19,277 nucleotides of DNA from JBCCFK01 sp965262315 (GTDB lineage Bacteria > Actinomycetota > Acidimicrobiia > Acidimicrobiales > UBA8592): contig CBDHFJ010000178.1 of NCBI GenBank assembly GCA_965262315.1, forward strand, positions 1 through 19,277, in the 5' to 3' direction. Position 1 is the first letter of the stretch, and each line of letters begins with the position of its first letter. The notes under the pieces were generated by a model, which had not been told where the DNA came from, made no database searches, and worked only from the letters and a program-made list of their open reading frames with translations. Shown here piece after piece: positions 8,314 through 14,087 of this stretch. The translations under genes and the position numbers were made by a program.

Positions 8314-9060
8314 TCACGCCTGATCCAGTACGCCCAGGACCGCGTCCACGAGCTCGGGGCGACAGATCAACAGGTCGGGCAGATAGCTGTCCTCGTTGTT
8401 GTACGTCAGCGGGCTGCCATCGAGGCGGGTCGCCGACAGTCCGGCAGCCTGTGCGACCGCGACCGGCGCACACGAGTCCCACTCGTACTGCCCGCCGGTG
8501 TGGGCGTAGATGTCGGCCTCGCCGCGCACGACGGCCATGGCCTTCGCCCCTGCCGACCCCATGTAGATCAGTTCGCCCTCCAGTGCGTCGGCGAGCCGTT
8601 CGGCAGCCGGACCCGGCCGGGTGCGGCTGCAGATGATGCGCGGCCCGCCGGCGGGGGCGTCGGGCACCACGGCGGGCTGCCCGCTGTGCAACGTGAGGTC
8701 GAGCCCGGGCAGGGCCACCGCGCCCGCCGTGGGGTGTCCGGCCTCGACCAATGCGACGTGGACCGCCCAGTCGCTCCGGGGTGGCTCGCCGAACTCTCGT
8801 GTGCCGTCGAGCGGGTCGACGATCCAGACCCGCTCGGCGTGCAGGCGAGCCAGGTCGTCCTTGCCCTCCTCGGACAGCACCGCGTCGGCCGGTCGATGCT
8901 CGGCCAACGCCCGCATCAGGAACTCGTGGCTGCGTCGATCACCCTCGTCCTTGAGGGTCGTCGGGTCGCCGTCGCCCAGCTCGTCGCGGACCTCGAGCAG
9001 GAGGGTGCCGGCCTCGGTGGCCAGTCGGGCCGCGAGGTCGTGGTCGTCGGGTGTGGCCAT
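8314..9060 (-). CDS. cysQ: 3'(2'),5'-bisphosphate nucleotidase CysQ (inositol monophosphatase fold)
   Basis: The 248-residue product removes the 3'-phosphate from PAP/PAPS, recycling the by-product of sulfate activation and sulfotransfer. It follows mycobacterial CysQ closely: LSEEGKDDLARL and VWIVDPLDGTREF (the metal-binding DPLDGT motif), DWAVHVAL, the GSAGAKAMAVVRGEADIY segment, YEWDSCAPVAVA (second metal motif), RLDGSPLTYN and a YLPDLLICR tail. I chose the ATG at 9060 because a GGAG lies 9 nt upstream. An ATG-ATG at 9081 would add seven residues and cannot be excluded. It is divergent from cysD with a gap of about 55 bp, so PAP removal and APS/PAPS formation share one control region. Location cytosolic. 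Confidence 0.92.
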   Translation of the reverse strand: MATPDDHDLAARLATEAGTLLLEVRDELGDGDPTTLKDEGDRRSHEFLMRALAEHRPADAVLSEEGKDDLARLHAERVWIVDPLDGTREFGEPPRSDWAVHVALVEAGHPTAGAVALPGLDLTLHSGQPAVVPDAPAGGPRIICSRTRPGPAAERLADALEGELIYMGSAGAKAMAVVRGEADIYAHTGGQYEWDSCAPVAVAQAAGLSATRLDGSPLTYNNEDSYLPDLLICRPELVDAVLGVLDQA

Positions 9061-9102
9061 TGGCACGTGCTCCGTCATCACAGGTGAAAAGGGGGGCGCT
9101 GG

Positions 9103-9108
9103 TATCCT
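9103..9108 (+). promoter_or_regulatory. -10 box for leaderless cysD transcript
   Basis: TATCCT lies 7 nt before the GTG start of cysD at 9116, leaving essentially no 5' leader. This argues against a riboswitch or attenuator in front of the operon and puts transcriptional control within the cysQ-cysD gap. Confidence 0.55.
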
Positions 9109-9115
9109 CCCACGG

Positions 9116-10018
9116 GTGAATTACGAGCTGTCGCACCTCGAAACCCTCGAGGCCGAGTCCGTCCACGTCATGCGTGAGGTCGCCGCCGAGTTCGAGCGCC
9201 CGGTGCTGCTGTGCTCGGGCGGCAAGGATTCGCTGGTCATGGTGCACCTGGCGGTCAAGGCGTTCTGGCCCTGCCGCATCCCGTTCCCGATCATGCACGT
9301 CGACACCGGACTGAACTTCCCCGAGGTGATCCAGTTCCGCGATGCGCTCGTGGACGACCTCGGGGTTCAGCTGGTCGTTGCCTCCGTGCAGGACTCGATC
9401 GATCAGGGACGTGTCCAGGAGGAGACGGGCCCGAAGGCGTCCCGCAACCGCCTCCAGACCACCACGCTGCTCGACGCCATCGAAGAGCACCGTTTCGACG
9501 CCGTGTTCGGCGGAGGCCGACGTGACGAGGAGAAGGCGCGGGCCAAGGAGCGGTTCTTCTCCTTCCGAGACGACTTCGGACAGTGGGACCCCAAGGGGCA
9601 GCGGCCCGAGCTGTGGAGCCTCTACAACGGCCGGCACCGCATGGGCGAGCACTTCCGCATCTTCCCCATCTCCAACTGGACCGAGCTCGACATCTGGATG
9701 TACATCGAGCAGGAGAAGATCGCGCTGCCGTCGATCTACTACGCCCACGAGCGTGAGGTCTTCGAGCGCGACGGCATGCTCCTCGCGGCCGAGTTCGCCC
9801 AGATGGTCGACGGCGAGGAAGCGTTCACGGCAACGGTGCGGTACCGGACCCTGGGCGACGCCAACATCACCGGCGCCGTCCAGAGCACGGCCGACACCAT
9901 CGACAAGATCGTGGCCGAGGTCGCCGCCACCCGCCTGACCGAACGCGGCGCCACCCGCGCCGACGACCGCATCTCCGAAGCGGCCATGGAGGATCGCAAG
10001 AAGGAGGGCTACTTCTGA
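9116..10018 (+). CDS. cysD: Sulfate adenylyltransferase subunit 2 (CysD)
   Basis: The 300-residue product is the catalytic small subunit of ATP sulfurylase, which forms APS from ATP and sulfate with CysN. Seen: the PP-loop SGGKDS (about 34-39) in LLCSGGKDSLVMVHLA, FPIMHVDTGLNFPEV, the GGGRRDEEKARAKERFFSFRD region, and the SNWTELDIWMYIEQEKI segment, all classical for CysD. The frame is open far upstream, but the GTG at 9116 gives the family length and N-terminus (NYELSHLETLEAESVHVMREV) and is preceded by a TATCCT box at 7 nt. The C-terminus is EDRKKEGYF and its stop overlaps the next start as TGATG. The last 28 bp of the gene are the founding copy of the repeat that fills the cysD-cysN junction. 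Confidence 0.95.
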   Translation: MNYELSHLETLEAESVHVMREVAAEFERPVLLCSGGKDSLVMVHLAVKAFWPCRIPFPIMHVDTGLNFPEVIQFRDALVDDLGVQLVVASVQDSIDQGRVQEETGPKASRNRLQTTTLLDAIEEHRFDAVFGGGRRDEEKARAKERFFSFRDDFGQWDPKGQRPELWSLYNGRHRMGEHFRIFPISNWTELDIWMYIEQEKIALPSIYYAHEREVFERDGMLLAAEFAQMVDGEEAFTATVRYRTLGDANITGAVQSTADTIDKIVAEVAATRLTERGATRADDRISEAAMEDRKKEGYF

Positions 10019-10098
10019 TGGCTGAGACTTCCGCCAGCTCCTTCGCTGCGGTCCGACCAGAGAACGCTGAGGATCGCAAGAAGGAGGGCTACTTCTGA
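10018..10098 (+). CDS. Micro-ORF 1 in the cysD-cysN junction
   Basis: A 26-codon ORF whose ATG overlaps the cysD stop (TGATG) and whose own TGA overlaps the next micro-ORF start in the same way. The product starts MAETSASSFAAVRPE and ends NAEDRKKEGYF, the same nine C-terminal residues (EDRKKEGYF) as CysD. GGAGGG lies 9 nt before its start. The head does not resemble CysN (MELLRFATAG). No function is assigned to the peptide; it is more likely a translational relay than a protein product. Whether it is translated is unknown. Confidence 0.55.
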   Translation: MAETSASSFAAVRPENAEDRKKEGYF

Positions 10099-10187
10099 TG
10101 GCTGAGACTTCCGCCAGCTCCTTCGCTGCGGTCCGACCTGAGACTTCCGCCAACGCCGAGGATCGCAAGAAGGAGGGCTACTTCTGA
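10098..10187 (+). CDS. Micro-ORF 2 in the cysD-cysN junction
   Basis: A 29-codon ORF, a near copy of micro-ORF 1 with three extra codons (ETSANAED in place of ENAED). It starts at TGATG from micro-ORF 1 and its TGA overlaps the ATG of cysN at 10187. Its upstream Shine-Dalgarno is identical to that of micro-ORF 1. It again ends EDRKKEGYF. If translated, it hands ribosomes to cysN. Confidence 0.55.
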   Translation: MAETSASSFAAVRPETSANAEDRKKEGYF

Positions 10188-11443
10188 TGGAGTTGCTCCG
10201 TTTCGCCACTGCCGGCTCGGTCGACGACGGCAAGTCGACCCTGATCGGCCGCCTGCTCTACGACTCGAAGGCGATCTTCGAGGACCAGCTCGAGGCCGTC
10301 GAACGCACGTCGATCCAGATGGGCGCCGACTACACCAACCTGGCTCTGCTCACCGACGGTCTGCGGGCCGAGCGCGAGCAGGGCATCACCATCGACGTCG
10401 CCTACCGCTACTTCTCCACACCGCGGCGCAAGTTCATCATCGCCGACACGCCTGGCCACATTCAGTACACCCGCAACATGGTCACCGGTGCGTCCACTGC
10501 CGACCTCGCGCTGATCCTGGTCGACGTGCGCAACGGCGTCATCGAACAGACCCGCCGTCACTCGTTCATCTCCAGCCTGTTGCGCATCCCGCACCTGGCG
10601 GTCTGCGTCAACAAGATGGACCTCGTCGACTACGACGAGGCAGCCTTCAACAAGGTCCGGGACGAGTTCAAGGCCTTCGCGAACAAGCTCGACATCCAGG
10701 ATCTCACCATCATTCCGGTGTCGGCGCTCAAGGGCGACAACATCGTCGAGCGCTCGCCCAACATGCCCTGGTTCGAGGGCTCGTCGCTGCTTCACCACAT
10801 GGAGGAGCTGCACATCGGTTCGGACCGGAACATGATCGACGCCCGGTTCCCCGTGCAGTACGTGCTGCGGCCCCAGTCCGACAAGTTCCACGACTACCGC
10901 GGCTATGCGGGCACCGTGGCCGGTGGCAGCTTCCGGGTGGGTGACGAGGTCATGGTGCTCCCGTCGGGGTTCACGTCGACCATCACCCACGTCGAGACCC
11001 ACGACGGTGACGTCGACGTCGCGTTCCCGCCCATGTCGGTCGCCATCCGTCTCGCCGACGAGATCGACATCTCCCGGGGTGACATGATCTGCCGCCCCGG
11101 CAACCAGCCGCAGGTCGGCCAGAGCCTCGACGCCATGGTGTGCTGGATGACCGAGCAGTCCGCGCTGACACCCCGGACCAAGCTGACCATCAAGCACACC
11201 ACCAACGTGGCGAAGTGCCTGATCCAGGACCTGGACTACCGCCTGGACATCAACACCCTGCACCGTGACGAGTCGGCGACCCAGCTCGACCTCAACGAGA
11301 TCGGCCGCGTGCGCATGCGGGTGCAGAAGCCTTTGCTCTTCGACGAGTATCGGCGCAACCGGACCACCGGCAGCTTCATCCTCATCGACGACAACACGAA
11401 CAACACGGTCGGCGGCGGCATGATCCTCGGACCGAGCCGCTGA
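10187..11443 (+). CDS. cysN: Sulfate adenylyltransferase subunit 1, GTPase (CysN)
   Basis: The 418-residue product is the GTPase subunit of ATP sulfurylase; GTP hydrolysis drives APS synthesis by CysD. Seen: P-loop GSVDDGKS (10-17), the G2 region with EREQGITIDVAYRYF, DTPGH (87-91), NKMD (142-145), then EF-Tu-like beta-barrel domains (for example DARFPVQYVLRPQSDKFHDYRGYAG). It ends TGSFILIDDNTNNTVGGGMI and LGPSR, where the GTPase part of actinobacterial CysNC fusions also ends. It is shorter than E. coli CysN (475). The start overlaps the stop of micro-ORF 2 (TGATG) and has GGAGGG 9 nt upstream. The cysC ORF lies downstream in the same reading frame, separated by four TGA codons. Partners: CysD and CysC. 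Confidence 0.95.
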   Translation: MELLRFATAGSVDDGKSTLIGRLLYDSKAIFEDQLEAVERTSIQMGADYTNLALLTDGLRAEREQGITIDVAYRYFSTPRRKFIIADTPGHIQYTRNMVTGASTADLALILVDVRNGVIEQTRRHSFISSLLRIPHLAVCVNKMDLVDYDEAAFNKVRDEFKAFANKLDIQDLTIIPVSALKGDNIVERSPNMPWFEGSSLLHHMEELHIGSDRNMIDARFPVQYVLRPQSDKFHDYRGYAGTVAGGSFRVGDEVMVLPSGFTSTITHVETHDGDVDVAFPPMSVAIRLADEIDISRGDMICRPGNQPQVGQSLDAMVCWMTEQSALTPRTKLTIKHTTNVAKCLIQDLDYRLDINTLHRDESATQLDLNEIGRVRMRVQKPLLFDEYRRNRTTGSFILIDDNTNNTVGGGMILGPSR

Positions 11444-11446
11444 GTC

Positions 11447-11518
11447 ATGGATGACGACAACACGACCATCATTCGAAGCACGGTCGGCGGCGGCATGATC
11501 CTCGGCCCGAGCCGCTGA
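11447..11518 (+). CDS. Micro-ORF 1 in the cysN-cysC junction
   Basis: A 23-codon ORF beginning MDDDNTTIIRS (the first three residues match CysC MDD) and ending TVGGGMILGPSR, identical to the CysN C-terminus. It starts 3 nt after the cysN stop, in the same frame as cysN. No strong Shine-Dalgarno is seen, so translation would rely on reinitiation or coupling. Function unknown. Confidence 0.5.
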   Translation: MDDDNTTIIRSTVGGGMILGPSR

Positions 11519-11521
11519 GTC

Positions 11522-11593
11522 ATGGATGACGACAACATGAGCATCATTCGAAGCACGGTCGGCGGCGGCATGATCCTCGGACCGAGCCGCTGA
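11522..11593 (+). CDS. Micro-ORF 2 in the cysN-cysC junction
   Basis: A 23-codon ORF beginning MDDDNMSIIRS and ending TVGGGMILGPSR. It has the same frame and the same TGA GTC ATG link as its neighbours. The substitution of MS for TT is among the differences showing that the copies have diverged. Confidence 0.5.
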   Translation: MDDDNMSIIRSTVGGGMILGPSR

Positions 11594-11596
11594 GTC

Positions 11597-11668
11597 ATGG
11601 ATGACGAGAACACGACCATCATTCGAAGCACGGTCGGCGGCGGCATGATCCTCGGCCCGAGCCGCTGA
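11597..11668 (+). CDS. Micro-ORF 3 in the cysN-cysC junction
   Basis: A 23-codon ORF beginning MDDENTTIIRS and ending TVGGGMILGPSR. Its TGA is followed by GTC and the ATG of cysC at 11672, again in frame. Confidence 0.5.
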   Translation: MDDENTTIIRSTVGGGMILGPSR

Positions 11669-11671
11669 GTC

Positions 11672-12286
11672 ATGGATGACGTGACCAACGCAGCCCGACG
11701 CAGCCCCAACGTCGTCTGGCATCCGTCCGAGTTGCCGCGGGACGAGCGCTGGTCGGGGCTCGGCGTGGAGGGCATGACGGTGTGGTTCACCGGCCTGTCC
11801 GGTTCGGGCAAGTCCACGGTGGCGGTCGCTGTCGAGCGGCTGCTCCTCGAACGCAACCGCCCCGCCTACCTGCTCGACGGCGACAACCTTCGCCACGGGT
11901 TGAACGGTGACCTCGGGTTCTCCGCCGACGATCGTGACGAGAACGTCCGCCGCGCGAGCGAGGTGGCTCGGCTGTTCGCCGACGCTGGTGTGGTGTCGTT
12001 GGTGCCGCTGATCAGCCCCTACCGGGCCGGTCGAGACCGCGCTCGGGCGTTGCACGAGGCCGCGGACCTCCGTTTCGTCGAGGTGTTCGTCGACACGCCG
12101 ATCGAGATCTGCGAGCAGCGCGACCCGAAGGGGCTCTACAAGCTGGCCCGTGCCGGCGAGATCACCGGGTTCACCGGCATCGACGATCCCTACGAGGCGC
12201 CCGTCTCGCCGGAGCTGGTGCTGACGCCCGACCAGGGCGACGCCGACACGCTTGCATCACTGGTCATCGCCCACCTGGGCATCTGA
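11672..12286 (+). CDS. cysC: Adenylylsulfate (APS) kinase CysC
   Basis: The 204-residue product phosphorylates APS to PAPS. Seen: P-loop GLSGSGKS (41-48) in TVWFTGLSGSGKSTVAVAVE, the APS-binding stretch DGDNLRHGLNGDLGFSADDRDENVRR (69-94), the active-site Ser in PLISPYRAGRD (about 115), and RDPKGLYKLARAGEITGFTGIDDPYE. The pre-domain segment SPNVVWHPSE is like the linker that precedes the kinase in mycobacterial CysNC fusions, so this protein may derive from a fused CysNC. It is in the same frame as cysN. The gene ends 14 bp from the end of the convergent rhomboid-like gene. The cysDNC plus cysQ set supplies and recycles PAPS; no reductase (cysH) is visible in the window. Confidence 0.95.
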   Translation: MDDVTNAARRSPNVVWHPSELPRDERWSGLGVEGMTVWFTGLSGSGKSTVAVAVERLLLERNRPAYLLDGDNLRHGLNGDLGFSADDRDENVRRASEVARLFADAGVVSLVPLISPYRAGRDRARALHEAADLRFVEVFVDTPIEICEQRDPKGLYKLARAGEITGFTGIDDPYEAPVSPELVLTPDQGDADTLASLVIAHLGI

Positions 12287-12300
12287 CCGCCCGGGTTGCG

Positions 12301-13249
12301 CTACTCGCCCTTGCGCTTGCGGAGGCGCTTGGAGTGCTCCTCCAGGCGCTTGCGCTGATCCTTGGTGAGGCTGTCGAGCCCCTGTTCGGCGACCTGGTCC
12401 AGCAGGGCGTCGATCTCCATGTCCATCAAGGGGTCGTTGGGTGGAGACGACGGTGTGGGCACGGCCGACAGGTTGCCCCGGCCGCGGGAGCGGCGGCGGC
12501 GCTGTTGTTGCTGGCGGGGCGCCGCCGATGCTTGCTGGCCCGTCATGGAGGCGGGGAGCGGGATCCGAGGGATCCAGCCCAGGGTGGATGCGTAGCCGAG
12601 CGACCGGAACACGATGAGGGCGGTGGCGATGGCTGCGGTGACCAGGACGAAGTCGAACTCGTCGCGCTCGGCGAGGATCGACAGGTAGCGCAGGCCGACG
12701 AAGACACCGATCATCACGGGCGCGGGGATGCCGAAGAAGAACTTGGCCGTGGGGTACTGGGCCACGAAGGCGATGATCACGCCGAACTGGATCATGTCCA
12801 CGCCGCCGTAGGCCCCGACGAATTCCGACGAGATGGCGTCGAAGACGGTGACGGCGAGTGCAGGCACGACGGTCAGCGCAACGACGAACCCGAGGTAGTG
12901 GCGGCGCCCCATCAGCGCTTCCATCTGGCTGCCGAAGATGTAGAAGAAGACCAGGCCGATGACGGTCCAGATGCTGGGCTCGGCGACCAGTGGCCACGTG
13001 AAGATCCGCCAGACCTCGCCGCCCAGGACACCGGCGTAGCCGCCGGCACCTTCGGTGAGGAGCCACAGGCGGAAGGTCAGCTCGTGGGAGGTCCCCTCGG
13101 CCGCGTACACGAACATCCAGAGGACGTTCACCGCGATGAGGGGTCACGGTGGTGGTGAACTCCACCCCACCGATGACGAACCACGGCCGCGCACCGCCGC
13201 CGAAGCCGCCTCCCGCAAAGGGGCTGCTGAACGAATACCGGTCAGGCAC
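12301..13249 (-). CDS. Rhomboid-fold membrane pseudoprotease with DUF6576-like tail (frameshift near N-terminus)
   Basis: An intact frame of 276 residues runs from 13131. It holds several hydrophobic helices, a rhomboid-type FYIFGSQMEALMGRRHYLGFVV segment, and a basic/Gln-rich linker leading to a C-terminal helix pair (MEIDALLDQVAEQGLDSLTKDQRKRL) of the type found after many bacterial rhomboids. The catalytic GxSG of TM4 is replaced by GAYG (Tyr108 in the 276-residue frame) and no TM6 His is seen, so it should be proteolytically inactive. The first helix is cut: a frame shifted by one base runs from a GTG at 13249 (PDRYSFSSPFAGG...VEFTTTVT) into LIAVNVLWMFVYAAEG if one base of the GGGG at 13140-13143 is dropped. 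A TACCTT box lies 7 nt before 13249, supporting that start. I therefore give the joined extent. Client unknown. Confidence 0.75.
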
Positions 13250-13256
13250 GGCCTTC

Positions 13257-13262
13257 AAGGTA
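13257..13262 (-). promoter_or_regulatory. -10 box for leaderless rhomboid-like transcript
   Basis: TACCTT on the minus strand lies 7 nt before the GTG at 13249. It is independent support that the real start of the rhomboid-like gene lies upstream of the 276-codon open frame. Confidence 0.45.
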
Positions 13263-13334
13263 CAGCGCCGAGGCCCTGCTCCGGGCGACGCCGGGCAGGG
13301 TTGCTCACGAGTCGGGTGTCGGGGGAGCGCGCGC

Positions 13335-14087
13335 TCAGCGATCCTGGCCGGCCCGGCCCACGGCGACCGCCCGGGCCCGCTCGGCCAGCACGTCCACGTC
13401 GTGGGCGTCGAGCGGTTCCAGGACCGAGTCGTGGCCGCCGTGGTCGAGCGCCCAGCGCAGGACGGTGTCGGCCACCCAGGGGTTCTTGGGAAGCAGCGGC
13501 CCGTGGAGGTAGGTGCCGATGACGTGGTTCTGGACCGCGCCCTCCTTGCCGCTCTCGCCATCGTTGCCGTGGCCGTGCTCGACCCGGCCGAAGAACGTGG
13601 CGTCGGAGCCCAGCAACGTTCGGCCGACATGGTTCTCGTAGCCCACGACCTGCCGGACCTCGCCGTCGAGGCGGGCCTGGAGCACGATGTCGCCGATCAT
13701 GCGGCGGTCGCCCGCTTCGGTGTCCACGTCCAGGATGCCGACGCCAGGCAGCCGCTCGCCCGAGGCATCGGTGTAGCCCACGCCGGCGAGCTGGATGCCG
13801 CCGCAGACCCACAAGAACGCGGCGCCGTCGGCCGCTGCGGAACGGAGGGCGTCGGCTTTGGTGCCGGCGAGGTCGTGGGCCACGATCCGCTGGTCGCGGT
13901 CCTGGCCGCCGCCGAGGTAGTAGAGGTCGTGGGCTCCGGGCGTGATCGCGTCGCCGTGCGCGACCTCGGTGACCCGAAGTTCGTGGCCGCGCCACGCCAG
14001 ACGCTGGCGGAAGACCGCGATGTTGCCGCGGTCCGCGTAGATGTTCATCTCGTGCGGGTACAGGTGGCAGAGGCGGACGACGGCCAT
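13335..14087 (-). CDS. gatD: Lipid II isoglutaminyl synthase, glutaminase subunit GatD
   Basis: The 250-residue product is a class I glutamine amidotransferase of the CobB/CobQ-like type that supplies ammonia to MurT for amidation of the D-Glu of the lipid II stem peptide. Seen: the N-terminus VVRLCHLYPHEMNIYADRGN, the DLYYLGGGQDRDQ segment, nucleophile Cys95 in LWVCGGIQLAG, and His195 in GTYLHGPLLPKNP. The ATG at 14087 overlaps the murT stop (TGATG), so the two are translationally coupled in the usual murT-gatD order. Length (about 245) is normal. Peptidoglycan amidation acts at the inner face of the membrane. An 85-bp gap with no evident terminator separates it from the rhomboid-like gene downstream. 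Confidence 0.93.
   Translation of the reverse strand: MAVVRLCHLYPHEMNIYADRGNIAVFRQRLAWRGHELRVTEVAHGDAITPGAHDLYYLGGGQDRDQRIVAHDLAGTKADALRSAAADGAAFLWVCGGIQLAGVGYTDASGERLPGVGILDVDTEAGDRRMIGDIVLQARLDGEVRQVVGYENHVGRTLLGSDATFFGRVEHGHGNDGESGKEGAVQNHVIGTYLHGPLLPKNPWVADTVLRWALDHGGHDSVLEPLDAHDVDVLAERARAVAVGRAGQDR

Larger units (their letters stand above)
9990..10187 (+). repeat. Tandem duplication of the cysD end / next-start junction
   Basis: The segment GAGGATCGCAAGAAGGAGGG plus CTACTTCTGATGG occurs three times (starting about 9990, 10070 and 10159). Copies 1 and 2 are 80 bp apart; copies 2 and 3 are 89 bp apart, with 9 extra bases that repeat the GAGACTTCC motif. Each unit carries the CysD C-terminal codons, a stop, an overlapping ATG (TGATG) and a strong Shine-Dalgarno. 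The copies differ by substitutions and the 9-bp insertion, so they are not a simple assembly stutter. Confidence 0.93.
11387..11680 (+). repeat. 75-bp tandem duplication of the cysN end / cysC start junction
   Basis: The end of cysN (ACGGTCGGCGGCGGCATGAT, then CCTCGG, A or C, CCGAGCCGC, TGA, GTC, ATG, GAT, GAC) occurs four times, with stops at 11441, 11516, 11591 and 11666. The period is exactly 75 bp; the first unit, inside cysN, lacks nine bases. Copies differ: the base in the centre of CTCGGnCCGAG alternates A, C, A, C, and the codons after GAT GAC vary. The alternation suggests a two-unit block was itself duplicated. Confidence 0.95.

Noticed and set aside
9061..9115. A sulfur-related riboswitch or peptide attenuator before cysD
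   Set aside because: The predicted transcript starts at or next to the GTG, leaving no leader, and the micro-peptides contain no run of Cys or Met codons.
9990..11680. The junction repeats as an assembly duplication
   Set aside because: Copies differ by several substitutions, by a 9-bp insertion and by an alternating base, and all keep exact start/stop architecture. An assembly loop would give identical copies.
10178..12055. A 625-codon open frame on the minus strand opposite cysN-cysC
   Set aside because: It mirrors the codon pattern of cysN/cysC. Its repeats are just the reverse complement of the 75-bp junction units, and it has no recognisable domain.
12257..13630. A 457-codon minus-strand frame overlapping the rhomboid-like and gatD genes
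   Set aside because: Only its segment from 13249 to about 13140 reads as protein (the missing rhomboid N-terminus). The remainder is out of phase with clearly conserved genes.
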